From assembly GCA_907164885.2 (NCBI GenBank), contig OU015498.1:126425727-126489726 (forward strand): a stretch of 64,000 bases of DNA, written 5' to 3'. Positions 1 to 11,605 of the stretch are shown here, in pieces. The notes under the pieces were generated by a model. The model had not been told where the DNA came from and did no database searches. It saw only the letters and a program-made list of their open reading frames with translations. The DNA is from Dolomedes plantarius. Taxonomy: Eukaryota; Arthropoda; Arachnida; Araneae; Dolomedidae. Numbering within the stretch: the stretch's first letter is position 1; every line of letters starts with the position of its first letter. A program made the position numbers and the translations under genes.

Positions 1-192
1 AGTCTAGATTTAGGCGTTTGTACTGTGCAAACGGTGGCCCTGAAAGGGTTAATCCTATCCATTTGTATCATAGTCGGGCAATCATAGACGGTATGTTACA
101 TTAACGTATGATATTTTGGTTCTTTATGATGAGTGAACATGATCCTTTAGGCGGATGAGTTACAACAGAGGGTACTATCAAACAGTGGGTAC

Positions 193-545
193 GTTGTTGT
201 TGTTGTTGTTTCTTACGCCCACTGGCCGGAGGTATTCCAGACCAAGTCCATATAGGGTAGTGGTCTAAAGGGGATGGCTCCGGTTTATAATGGTACCACA
301 AGGGTCGGAGTCTGATTTAGCCGGGTGCCAACTCAGTTTTGACCGAGCACCCCCGGGGGGGACATCTGAGGGAATCTTACCCTCTCCCACCCTGTCTGAC
401 CTCATAAATGTACTTTTTAGTCTACGAAAATTCAATGTGCTTATATCCCGCCTAGACACAGTGGTATATAATAGAGCTTGATGAGATTCGATCCGATAAC
501 CTCAGCACCGAATGTCAACGCTCTATCACTAGGCTACTTCCATCC
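193..545 (-). mobile_element. tRNA-derived SINE with (CAA)n tail
   Basis: Read on the minus strand, the head at about 545-475 has a Pol III A-box-like stretch (TAGCCTAGTGATAGAG) and a B-box-like GGATCGAATCTC. The body runs down to a (CAA)n tail, seen on the plus strand as (GTT)n at 187-210. The body between about 195 and 335 matches the 3' half of the plus-strand SINE at 33912-34206 (shared CAGACTCCGACCCTTGT-like core and the same tail), which fixes its orientation. It is too decayed in the cloverleaf to be a working tRNA gene. The exact 5' edge is uncertain. Confidence 0.6.
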
Positions 546-1189
546 CGTGAGTATGTATTTCAAAGATGTAACATTGTGGAATCTCTCTGTGGCATGACAA
601 AGATATGGAGACGTAAGAGTATAGAGCGACCAAACTAGGAGTATGAGAAACGACTAACAGAGTTGAAATATTACAATTCAGAATTTTGTATTCATAAAAT
701 GAAGTAGGTAGCATTATATATCCAATTTAGTTTGAGTTAATAAAATGAATTCATCGAAAGAAGTAATTCAATATTTAGACCATTAAATGTTACCTAAAAG
801 TTTTGTAGTTTTGGGATAAAATGCACCCAAGGAATAAGACCTAATTACGCCACTGGTGAAATGAACATTTTATTGAAATTCGTCAGGCGTATTGAGAAAT
901 GAGTGTGTTTTACCTTTAGACTTTTTGGTTATAAAAAAAAAGTAGACATTGCATATACTTTTTATTCAGCTACATTGGTGCAGTCTGGTGGTAAAAACAT
1001 CCCCACTGAATAATTGGAAACATTGAGAAACAGATCTATCATCCTCGATCAATACCATGCTTTGATCTGTTGCACGTTACGGTGGCTAGACAGAAATTGG
1101 GACGCACTCTAAGATAATAAAAAGTTATTTAAATCATTTACTTAAGAATTTCATTTTTTTATTTATTTTTTATACGAAACATTTTAAGA

Positions 1190-1224
<35 letters not shown>

Positions 1225-2511
1225 TTTTATAGATATCAAATGGCATTAGTATTCTCTAGTTTTATAAGTTAGCAAATCTAATGGGGACATTAAAATAGTT
1301 TAAAAGAAATAAAATCAAAGACTCAACACAGAAAACCATTTATATTCACTGGCTTCACCCATTTAGACATTTTATCATTAGACACTTCTAAAGTAAAATA
1401 TATCGGTGTAATTGCAGACTTAATTGGGTGACTAATTAAGTTGGTTCTTTGTAAGATGGATATCATAGATGATAATGAAATAATACATTTAAAATATTTT
1501 ATTATTTTCAAATAAAAGTCAAGCACGTTGTTTTAAAATATATGTTTAATGAATAAATCATATGCTTAAAGTATCTTTTCCATAACTATCGCAAGCAAAC
1601 TTTATGTTTAGTTAAGTTATGGTCAAATTGATTATTCCTTTCATATATGAAGTACGAGATAACGTAAACACCAACAACTTCGAAGTGCCTTAAATTCAAT
1701 TTCTAATATTTCATATTTTCAAATTCAATATTTTGATTTTAAAAGAGAAAATTATACAAAGGTTTACAACAATTGAAAATGAGAATACATTATAATCAAT
1801 CAAAGACCATGATTGTTGTCTAAATTAACTAAATTGTAAGCGACAAATATTTGTTTCATCAGTAGCTACTATGATTACTAGAAAATGCCTTTGAAGTCCT
1901 TTTCGAAGGTAGGAGGATATTCTGTATCTCTAAATGCAAAGTAAATAGTTTAAGATGAAATAGTTTATTGAAAAGTATTTAAACAAATAGATTTACCCTT
2001 GGGGTATTAACTATCTATTGCCTTATGTGATAGACAACAAATTTTCCTATAAATTAATCTATTTCTAATCATATTTTGTAAAAAACTCAAGCATTCCGAA
2101 TATAAGTTATCAAACAGTAAAATACCAATACTTATGACTGAAGTACTGAAATGTGTCTCACTGAAATAATATATATTGTTGTTGCGTTTTATTAAAGTCA
2201 AACGCACTTATATTGTAAAATAAAAATCATGTCACTCATCATATTAAAATTCATGTTATGCTCGTTAAGAAGTAATATGTTATTAATACAATGTTCTCCA
2301 TAATTTCAAGTATATTGCACTTTCAATATATATGAATAAATTTTTAATTCTTCATTTACTTTTAATTGTTGTCAGGTTAAAATTATTTCAATCAATTTAA
2401 CTAAGTATCTCTAAATCTCCATGATTTATATTTGCGCATTATTACTGAAAGTTTATTTTTTATTTTAATATTGAATTGAAACTATATTGTATTATCATTT
2501 GTATTTTTTAG
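546..2511. other. AT-rich noncoding DNA upstream of the receptor
   Basis: No credible coding region on either strand; only short chance ORFs. It holds a (TA)n microsatellite at about 1193-1222. The last bases (about 2491-2511) form a pyrimidine-rich splice acceptor ending in TTTTTTAG, so at least the right part is probably an intron lying between an unseen 5' UTR exon and the receptor coding exon. Confidence 0.5.
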
Positions 2512-2541
2512 GTCATAGAGTAATATCAACAAGGCTGCAAA
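2512..2541 (+). promoter_or_regulatory. Splice acceptor and 5' UTR tail of the receptor exon
   Basis: A good 3' splice site (T-rich tract, AG at 2510-2511) is followed by 30 bases of leader up to the ATG at 2542. An in-frame TAA lies at 2521-2523, so translation cannot start further upstream in this exon. The context before the ATG is CAAA, acceptable for arthropods. Splicing here is inference. Confidence 0.55.
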
Positions 2542-3750
2542 ATGTTTGAAGACGAATACATGGCCATCGAGGCCGAAATTGTGGAACCTAGTGACCATGA
2601 TTTGATTTCAGTCACCGCAGTCCCTGCTCAACTGCTCAATGAAACAGCCTATCGTTGCATATTTAACTATACAACCGATATGGCAATGTGCAATGGAACA
2701 AATTCCCAGCCCTCCAACGCAATGTTTTCCAGTGCGATGGAAAGAGTTATCGCTATAGTTGTGCCAATACTTTTCGGACTGATCGTAATCGTTGGACTGA
2801 TTGGAAATACCCTTGTGGTCATTGTTGTAGCATGCAACCCACTTATGCGATCGACCACCAATGTCCTCATCATCAACCTAGCTATTGCAGATCTTTTGTT
2901 TATCATGTTTTGCGTTCCTTTTACGGCTTTTGACTACGCTGTCCCCTATTGGCCTTTTGGCGATATATGGTGCCGGGTTGTTCAGTATTTAGTAATTGTA
3001 TGTGCCTATGCTAGTATCTACACTTTGGTGCTCATGTCTTTTGATCGATTTCTCGCTGTTGTCCACCCTATTCCTTCTATGTCCATCCGCACGGTACGAA
3101 ACGCATTCGTAGCAATTGGAATTTTATGGGCAGTAATTGTATTAGCCTGCATACCGGCTTTGCAGTCACATGGACAAGTATCGTACACTTTCAATGGAAC
3201 CGAATATTCTGTTTGTGTCTTCCTGTCTAATGAAGGTTACAATTACGCAGCTTATCAGATTTGCTTTTTCCTGTCATCGTACATAATACCTCTTGGCCTT
3301 ATTTTTGTCCTTTATATGTTGATGCTGAAAAGGCTGTGGTTTGGCGTTGCCCCTGGCGGTAGAATGAGTGCCGAGAGTTTAAGGTCGAAGAAACGTGTCA
3401 CTAGAATGGTGGTTATTGTCGTGGTCATATTTGCCGTTTGCTGGTGTCCGATTCAGATTGTTTTAGTTCTGAAGAGTGTCAATTCTTATCAACTAAATCC
3501 TTTCAAAATAGTGGTGCAAATCACATCCCACATATTAGCTTACATGAATTCATGTGTCAATCCCATCTTGTACGCTTTCTTGTCGGACAATTTCAGGAAG
3601 GCATTTCATAAAGTAATCGCGTGCCACCAGAAGCATGGTGCAGTACCAAATAAAACGACTCAAGAAAATAAAACAGAAAGAGAAACCACCTTAAATAATG
3701 GTGTTAATTCGAGGCTCAATGCAAATAATTCTTCAAATGACATATTGTAA
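2542..3750 (+). CDS. AstA-R: Allatostatin-A receptor (galanin-receptor-like class A GPCR)
   Basis: A 402-residue seven-helix rhodopsin-class receptor, complete in one exon. The family sits in the plasma membrane and binds FGLamide-type allatostatin-A neuropeptides; it is the arthropod counterpart of vertebrate galanin receptors and in insects acts in feeding, gut and juvenile-hormone control. Helices lie at roughly residues 68-98, 107-131, 144-172, 185-206, 235-262, 288-312 and 322-347. Visible landmarks: N-glycosylation sites at N33, N42, N51 and N218; helix 1 GN with N89; helix 2 D117; W137-F139-G140; the disulfide pair C144-C225; DRF (168-170) in place of DRY; CWCP (300-303); NPILY (340-344); a palmitoylation-type C361. 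The third intracellular loop LWFGVAPGGRMSAESLRSKK is characteristic of this subfamily. The start is fixed by an upstream in-frame stop; M7 is a weaker alternative. The tail is rich in N, T and S. No frameshift or stop is seen. The exact paralogue number cannot be assigned by eye. Confidence 0.93.
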   Translation: MFEDEYMAIEAEIVEPSDHDLISVTAVPAQLLNETAYRCIFNYTTDMAMCNGTNSQPSNAMFSSAMERVIAIVVPILFGLIVIVGLIGNTLVVIVVACNPLMRSTTNVLIINLAIADLLFIMFCVPFTAFDYAVPYWPFGDIWCRVVQYLVIVCAYASIYTLVLMSFDRFLAVVHPIPSMSIRTVRNAFVAIGILWAVIVLACIPALQSHGQVSYTFNGTEYSVCVFLSNEGYNYAAYQICFFLSSYIIPLGLIFVLYMLMLKRLWFGVAPGGRMSAESLRSKKRVTRMVVIVVVIFAVCWCPIQIVLVLKSVNSYQLNPFKIVVQITSHILAYMNSCVNPILYAFLSDNFRKAFHKVIACHQKHGAVPNKTTQENKTERETTLNNGVNSRLNANNSSNDIL

Positions 3751-6700
3751 GACCTGCATGTATGCATAAGAAGAGGTCAATCTTCCGAAATATCTCCTTT
3801 CAAACTTTATAAAAAACAGTTTATCATCTACATATTTGTAAAGTAAAATGTTATGATGCACTACGAAATTTTCAACCACATCACTACGGAACAATTGAAA
3901 TAATGTGATAATCTTCAGGGTTCACAAGTTCTCTAATTTTCCAGTTCTTCTAGAAACAACCTATGTGAAAAAAAGTTTAAAAAAGTTTAAAATATATATA
4001 TTTATTTTCTTCTTAGGAGAAATCCTACAGGAACACTATTTCTCGATATACTGATATATGCTCACTTGATTATTATTATTATTCTGTTATAAGATTTTAT
4101 TTTCGGGTAGTCGGACGTAAAACGATGCTATGGACTCTTTATTTTTTATCATTATTACTACTGTTTGTGTTTCAAGAACAAATGGATCTTTTAAGAACAA
4201 GACATATAAAAAATCTTAATCAAAAGGCAGCTCTTAAACCAGATTGCATGATTTTATAAGCGCTGCATTATCTCACAGTTATATTAATTAAGATTATATA
4301 ACATTAATGTTAATAACATATTGAACTAGATTTTTATAATTTCGTAATGTACAGCAAGGAATAGATTGTAAGATTTATTTATTTTTTAAATGTATTTTAA
4401 TATAATATTATACTTTTAATTGGGAATCAAATTCTAACCATAAATGCTCTTAAATTAAAGTTTGTCAAAAAATGGTGGCTTATAATCATTACTTAATTTG
4501 TTTTTTTCACCATAAATAAAAAAGAATTAGGCAAGGGTAACTTATAAATATTGAGTCATTATTACTCCAATGAATTTTTAGAGAATTTAACAGCTGTTTA
4601 TTTTAAGAAAGGACATTTATTATTGAGACATAAATTATTTAGAAGAAGAAAATATAATGTAGGGTTTAAATTGAAATACATGTATGCAAATTGCAGGAAA
4701 TACTTCATATAAATCATTAAATAATACAGATTCTGAATTGTTATATTTTTACGATTTCATATAAAGCTAACAAACGTATCCATTTTTTATTAGTTTGCCG
4801 TGATGAAAGAATCAACAGTTAATTCGCATAAGATATAAAATTACTGTTATCTAAACGTATTTCAACTGAGAGAAAAGTTCTACCCATAGCATTTCATAAA
4901 GGGATATATTACATGATAAATAACAAACTGAATAATAATTAAAAATTTATTTTTTTAGGAGACTTTATGTAATATTTCATATTTTATTTTGCGCCAACTA
5001 ACTCTTCTTCAAAAGGACTTTATAAAAAATGGATGAACTGTAAATACAGCTTTAGATTCTTCCAACTGTTAAAAATCAAACGATAAGGAGTTAAATTTTA
5101 ATAAATTTTAATTAGGGCTATACCTTTTAACTTGCGTTTTTCCTATTCTAGCAAAAAATCATCCTAATGAGTTAAAACGTTATGTATATATACTTTGTGA
5201 AGAAAAAATGGCATACTTTATGCATAGTTTTTTGTTGATATACTTTGTACAAAAATTTCACCTAAATGTACTTTACGCTTGCAATAAAACTTATTAAGTA
5301 TTTACATCTCACATTTAAGTTGTGTAAAATGACAAAAAAATAGGAAGAATGAATTTGAAATATTTAATAACTGAAAAACTACTAAAATATTTTTTTAGAA
5401 CTGCTAATGTAATTCATATGAAAAATGATTAAAAAATATAAATTTAACGGATTTGTATAATATTGTTATTTTAATAAAATATACGATGTTAGTTGTTAAT
5501 AAAACTGTAGAAATTTCTTTTTCATATTGATAAGAAAAAATTGTTCAGTAATTGGATATTAAATATTAACAACAGAGGAAAGTCTATTTAAAGGAAAACT
5601 ATAAAGCTGCCACCAAACGTTTTACTGACGAAAATAAACCCCTAAAGCTTGAACTGTGCAAACTTAAAATGAAGCTGACCTTTATACTTTTAATTCAAGG
5701 TCTCTATAATTCTTCAGTTATTACTACATTTGATTTCACGGCTATCTATGGCTGAATTTTATGTATAATATCATATTATATAAATGAAATTTCAAATTTC
5801 GTCTCTAGCGGCATATCATAACACGTTGTAATCTATACTTGAAAAAGAGAATCCTGCATTTATCTTAGGGTTAAATGCAACGTTACGTTTCAATTACTTT
5901 TTCTTTTTCTTTTGATATTTTTCCCTTTTAATTTATCGTAAAATAAAACTACACCAATACAAAAAAGTGTTCAAACCCAGCAGTGAAACAGAACGGGAAA
6001 AAGTATGTTGTTGTTCCTTGCACGTGCTACTGTATATTTAAAAAAATCTCAACCCAATGTATATTTACTAAATGTTGAATGTGTTAACACAATGTATCTA
6101 CAAATTGAGAAAAATTCTATTTTTATTTAATGTACAATTTCTTTCATGATAGATAAAATATTCTGTGTATAAATGAAATGCTTCCTATAATCCAACTTGA
6201 ATATTTTTCACAAATGTATAATGATAAAAAATACACATTTTGATGAAAAGCTTTTCTATAAATTTGTGGTAGTATTTGTAATATTGGGGCTCAACAAATA
6301 GTACTACAAAATGGAAACAGCCTATCGTCAACTTTATTTGGATCTCTATATTGTTAGTTGTAATATGGTGACAATTGTATGAGTATATATTTGTACATGT
6401 GATATCATCCGTGTTTTCTGTGTCGTTTGTGATGTATGGTGTTGATTGTAATACATGCATATACAATATAAATCAATGGGTATAATCGTAAATATATATA
6501 TATATATGAATATACTTATATATTTGTATGAAATATTGATCTGAATATTTATTATGATTTGTAAATATATTTATGTTTAAAAATTAAAACTGAAATTTAA
6601 AAAATGCCTTTGTTGTGTTTTATTAATGTCTTTTGGTATTTAAGATTAAACACGCCTGCTTAAAGCCAAAAAAATGAACAACTGTTAATATCAAAACGAG

Positions 6701-7003
6701 CATGTAAAAAGCAAATACTCGCAGAGTTTCACATGTTTTTACCGAAATCGCTAGTAATTTAGAAATTTCAATAAGTTATACGTGCATGAAAAATTTTAAT
6801 GAAAATTATTCAAAAATAATAGCGGTGTCATATATTATGCGAAGTAAAATTTTAAACAAAAATAACAGTTCTGGCATTAATTCATTTCGTAGTGCTCTGG
6901 ACTTGAAGAGACGAAAAAGAGTCCAGGAAGAAGGTAATTTAAGTAGCACCAGACAGTTTTAAAAAATGATAACAGATTATCAGAAACCATACGATAAATC
7001 TAT
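3751..7003. other. 3' UTR and AT-rich intergenic DNA
   Basis: No coding region recognised. The left part should include the receptor 3' UTR. The rest is very AT-rich with short (TA)n runs, for example near 6492-6506. The longest ORF (93 codons, minus strand, 6185-6466) has no recognisable features and low-complexity composition. Confidence 0.5.
4515..4520 (+). terminator. Possible polyadenylation signal of the receptor gene
   Basis: First AATAAA hexamer noticed after the receptor stop codon, implying a 3' UTR of about 0.78 kb. In DNA this AT-rich such hexamers arise by chance, so the assignment is weak. Confidence 0.3.
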
Positions 7004-7206
7004 GGCGCCCAGAATAAAGGGCTTAAAAACAGTGATTTAAATATACCAAATTATTGGCTTTTATACCAATCGCAGAACAATAATTTCAACTTGAGTCTTT
7101 TGTACAAAGAAATGTACTTTTGTATACAAAATTGATAGACTTAATCCTTTTATACAAGGCAAACGATTTTTTTTATCAGTACTAACAGATATCTAAAAAT
7201 CATCAA
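7004..7206 (+). repeat. Dispersed repeat X, copy 1
   Basis: About 200 bases, beginning GGCGCCCAGAATAAAGGGC, that recur in the same orientation at 35158-35367 with clear similarity throughout, including a run of TTTTGTACAAAG and TTTTGTATACAAAA palindromes in the middle. Noncoding. Probably a non-autonomous transposon end; family unknown. Confidence 0.6.
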
Positions 7207-7829
7207 AGAAATATCCATGAAAAATACGAACTAAGAAGTGTAAAAAAAATCACTAATAAAAGAAACACATAAATGAAAAAATATATATTCCTATAGGCAA
7301 AAACTCTGTTTCAATGTTCTCTAAAAAGAAAGGCAACTATGAAAGAAAGGAATAAGAGTTCCTTGCAAGTCTTGGAAAGCGACGCTACTAGAAAACCGTT
7401 GTCAAGGTTTAAAGTCGTTTATTCAAATTGTGGTACACAGAAACGTATCCAGAATACTATCAACCATTAGAGAAATGATACCTTCACAATCATCAATGAG
7501 GAGATATGTATATCTTTAATTACTTTATTTCGGTGATGCAATGATTCTTTGCCCCTTAAGTTATCAAGCGTTATATTGGGTTTACGCTCTAGGGAGAATT
7601 GGATGTCGTCACATGTAACTTCTGAAAACCTAAGTGCCTTTTAGGTGTATAGAGTGCTTTTTTATATGAGCGTGTATAATAGGTAGTTGTTTGAGGACAT
7701 AAGGACCAGCAATTAAAATTTTCATATTGCTGAAGTTTAAATCTATCTTCTTTTCATAATAAGAGTTAGTGTCAAAATGAATTATATAATTCTTTAACAT
7801 AAATCACTTTATCACCTTTTATACCATTA
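7207..7829. other. Noncoding stretch, nothing recognised
   Basis: AT-rich sequence without a supported gene. It borders the Helitron 3' terminus at 7830. Confidence 0.4.
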
Positions 7830-8525
7830 CTAGCTGATTACCCGTGCTTCGCTACGGGGTACAATTTAGGATAATTACAATGAAAAAATAATGAAATTGT
7901 TTTTTAAAAGATTTTCTTATAAGCAATATTTTTTGTTTCTCCATTGGGGGGAACTAATATTACCAGGGTCATCCAGGAACTTACGCGTGAGCAAGCTACT
8001 TAAACCGTGGGAGACTGACCGTGGGAGAAACAATTTTCTCTTAAATCTGCGCAAGTGTATTTTAAAGTTTGGCCTTATGACTTATTTATCGTCAGGGCGA
8101 AGCATACTTTGAGGGGAAATTGAGTCTTTTAAAATCAAAGGGGAGGCCATTGGGTATTAGAGGAATGCATGGCACGAACATTTTTTTCTAATTGAGCTCA
8201 CCCGGTTAAAATAATGGCTTCGATTAAATATTTATGCAGGGCTTTGACTTGTAGTACCATTAAACAATTTCGGTTGTTTTAAATTCCGAAGGAGCATTAT
8301 GGGCATGCCCTTCCGCAAAGAGAACTTATGGTATGGAAGACCCGGTAGTTTAAGGGAACTTAAAAACTCTACCAGATAGTTAACGGCATCCTGTGAATTG
8401 CAGACAGTGTCTATCGACTTGTAGACCATTTCTTTCCCGACAAAGGTCTTTAGCAACATGTCATTAATGAACGCAGATTGAATGATTTTTGGAGTCAAAA
8501 TGGCCCTATCGCAAAACCATTCCAT
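7830..8525 (-). mobile_element. Helitron 3' end with Pif1-like helicase C-terminus (degenerate)
   Basis: Minus-strand remnant of a rolling-circle Helitron. An open segment at 8232-8525 reads as the C-terminal part of the Pif1-type helicase: key strings are AILTPK, SIDTV, GLPYHKFSLRKGMPIMLLRN and FNGT. Below it the same protein continues with stops and frameshifts to about 7875, including the recognisable signature ALTINKSQGQ and a later SRVSS. The sequence then ends in a short hairpin (CCCGT stem around a GCTTCGCT loop, 7840-7858), a few bases, and CTAG followed by T, which is the classic Helitron 3' terminus (CTRR before a host T). The Rep/nuclease half is not present upstream; the copy is 5'-truncated, perhaps by the piggyBac insertion beside it. 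Confidence 0.75.
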
Positions 8526-8729
8526 AGCCTTATTCTGTATTTGATCAATGCCTGGATAAATGTGATCTATCAGTTCTTAATCTTAAAAAAAACTTCTGTC
8601 TTGATTAGTATAGTGGTTAAATTTTATCTTTTACTGTATTTTAATTATTTTTTATCAATTTATTTCGTTGCTATGCAGGTGACGCAAAATTTTAAACCAT
8701 CTCTAATAGAGACGAAAAAATAGATATTA

Positions 8730-10137
8730 TATCAGGCGATTTGCCCAATCTTCAACCTATTGATGTGTTCTTAAAATTCTTTGATGAAACACTTTTGGAG
8801 CATATTGTAGCAGAAACTGTAAAATATGCTCCTCAGAAGAACAGGTTAAAATTTTCATTGACTGTTCCTACTCTCAAACTTTTTTTGGCATTCTGCTTTT
8901 AACAGGTTATTCTAAATTACCCTAAGAGAAGTTATATTGGTTGATTGCTGAGGACGTCAGCTGTCCAATTATTAGGCATACCATGAATCGGAAAACATTA
9001 AAAAAAATTGTCTGACAATACTTCGTTGGATAAATTAGATAAAGGTAGATCGTATTTGAATATTTTAAATGAAAATTTTACGGTTTGAAGTTTTTACTAC
9101 AAATCTCTCAATTGATGAGTAGATGATCCATTACTTTGGAAAGCATGTTTCTGAATGGGAATGTTTCTAGAATGTTTCTGAAGGGGAAACCAGTCTGATT
9201 TGGCTACAAAGTATGGTACTTATGTTCTTCAAGTGGTTACTTATATCAACTTGATATTTATACAGGAAAATTGCTAGAAAAATCAGATCTTGGACCATGT
9301 GCAGATATCGTAATGAAACTTTTAAAAGTTGTTAAAAATGCATGTAATCACGTGGTATACTTTGATAATTGTTTACGTCACATAATTTTATATCTGAACT
9401 TAGTAGTATGAAATTTTGTACAACTGGAACAATTAGAGGTAACTGAACTAGGAATTGCCCTCTAATGTCTGTGAAGGATATGATGAAAACAGAACGCGGA
9501 ACATATGACTCCGCATTTGATAATAAAATTGATTTCTATCACAAGGTGGAACGATAATTCTGTAGTCACTATAGCTAGTAAATGGGATTTAGTTGACCCC
9601 CCCACCATCTTCCAAACGCTGTTCTAGGAAAGAGAAAAAGCCCTTTTCTGTAAAAAAACCACAATTAATAGCAATTACAATTCTCGTATGGGTGGAGTTG
9701 ACCTCCTAGATAATTTCATGGCTTCTTACCGGATACAAATTAAAGGCAAAAATTAGTGGTTGCCAATTTTCACTAATTTTATCGACGTAGCAAAGGTGAC
9801 TGCATGGAAACTGTATCGAATGTCCCTAGATCCTTCAATAAAATTATTAGATTTCCAAAGATATCTGGTAATTTCTTTACTTAAAACTCCAACAATCGAT
9901 GATACATCCAAAGAAGAAAGTCGTGAATCGCTAGAAAAATTTAAAAATCCAGAACGTCCATCATCTATGAAAAGTTTAGTTTTGAACAAAACGAAACAAG
10001 GTTGCACCAATCCCATAATTGAGAGAATTCTAAAAATAAAACGGGATGCTACAAACATTGCAGTAGACAAACTGCAACAGTTTGCAACAAATGCTCAGTT
10101 CCATGCCATGCTGAATATTTTAAACCATTTCATGTAA
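8730..10137 (+). pseudogene. piggyBac-type transposase pseudogene
   Basis: A decayed piggyBac (DDE_Tnp_1_7) transposase on the plus strand. Recognisable segments in order: LPNLQPIDVFLKFFDETLLE near 8740-8800; a YSKLP..YWLIAEDV segment near 8905-8960; SIDE near 9108-9119; GYKVW..CSSSGYLYQLDIY near 9200-9260; VVYFDN near 9352-9369; NSRMGGVDLLDNFMASYRI near 9677-9735; then an open stretch 9760-10137 with DVAKVTAWKLYR. The three catalytic aspartates of the family are still visible (codons at 9114, 9364 and 9700). Numerous stops (for example right after SIDE) and frameshifts make it dead. The reading ends at a TAA after HFM; the cysteine-rich C-terminal domain common in the family is not seen. Terminal repeats were not identified. 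Confidence 0.85.
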
Positions 10138-11355
10138 CTCGGAAATAAAATATACCGCTTTCTGCCATTGTCGCGTTTTTGCAACATTTTGTAAATCACA
10201 AAGAAATAAATATATTTTGGAGGACATGGTTTAATTACTTTAGTTATTCAATTATAAACATCATAAATTGATTTTGTCTATATTTGTCAACGTAAAGTGT
10301 GTACGGCAGATAATGGGATAATGTACTTCAAGTATAAGCCATCTACGTGAATTGTATGCAAATGACAAACTGTTAAATTCGTTGCTAAATATAATGTTAA
10401 GGCTTTAATATCTTCTAGAAGCACGCAAAAGAAAGAACTAGTTGGTAATCATACATATGATTGGCCTTCCACAATAGTTAATATCTATTACTCTTTGAAC
10501 TTTCTGCGACCGATTAAACCTTATTATTAAAATGTAAAAAGAAGAATCTCACCTATAGACAATGACCTATATGACAATTAACCAACCTTATTCTAAAGCT
10601 TTCAGCCTTTAACCATGATGTATTATAAATTAAGGCGTAATATTCACCAGTTCATATCAATAAGGTAATCCAAAAATTGCCTATTTCCTTACCATCTACA
10701 CATAACCGTAAACACTGACTTTCTAATTTAGCAACAGAGAAAAAAAATTATGATCCCCTTCAATCTATTTTATTCAATGAAGTGAAACGTATCGATGTGA
10801 TAACAGTAAAACCCAATGTTCATTAAACTTCACTGATGCGTGTAACAACCCTTTCTCACCCTTCGAATTCATTCAATTTTTCTTTTTTTTTTCTGTTGAA
10901 AACGATCTATAGTCTCGGAGATTCCATATCACGGAAGGTTTCACAGTTTTTCACTAATCACACCTCAGAAACTACTTGAGTCTTCATAAAATGGATCCGT
11001 AGGTATTGCTAACTTTGGACAGCAGATTTGATTTTTAGTGAAATTAACAAGCGTGGTGTTTGAATGCGATCAAACTTTTAAGCAGTCTGTAAACTTTTCG
11101 AGGGAATGATATTACAATAGAAAACGAAACAATTGTTATTTATTTGCAAATATACTCATATTAACATTTAATGCTATCTGAAGTTTATAAAAAAAAAAAA
11201 AATTGAAAATCATGACTGGCATCGTATGTTTACTGTAAACATGCTGAATACCTCAACAAATAATACATCAAGTAGACAGGACATCATTTGCAAGGGTAAA
11301 TTATTTTCACTTTCACCAATATTTTATTTCTTTAAAATAGAGTAACAACTCTGAA
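10138..11355. other. AT-rich noncoding stretch
   Basis: No gene or clear repeat recognised. A TTAA about 100 bases past the piggyBac reading frame could be its target site, but no terminal inverted repeat was matched. Confidence 0.4.
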
Positions 11356-11605
11356 TTTTTTCAGTTAAGGCTACTATGTACTAACCCCATTGGATTCGCT
11401 CACCTCAATGTTAACCTATGGAGAAAATTTGTCTACGGATTGCCGACTTGGATTCAAAGATTTTTTTTTTAAATTATACTCCGTCATAGAGAAAGAAATT
11501 TTACATTTGTGTACAATTTTCGTTTTTTTAAATGCAATTAATGTTTTAAAATTTAACTTATACGGGGGAAAATCTGGTATAGTGTGTTTTAAACACTCAT
11601 AAATT
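11356..11605 (+). repeat. Dispersed repeat Y, copy 1
   Basis: Noncoding repeat sharing long similarity with 33622-33862 in the same orientation: a common CCATTGGATTCGCTCACC-like segment, GTTAACCTATGGAGAAAAT, GAGAAAGAAATTTT, and AATCTGGTATAGTGTGTTTT at the end. A shorter related piece (TATTGGATTCGCTAATC) occurs near 32593. Family unknown. Confidence 0.55.

Noticed and set aside
2667..2933. ORFs of about 80 codons on both strands inside the receptor
   Set aside because: Frame shadows of the receptor coding sequence.
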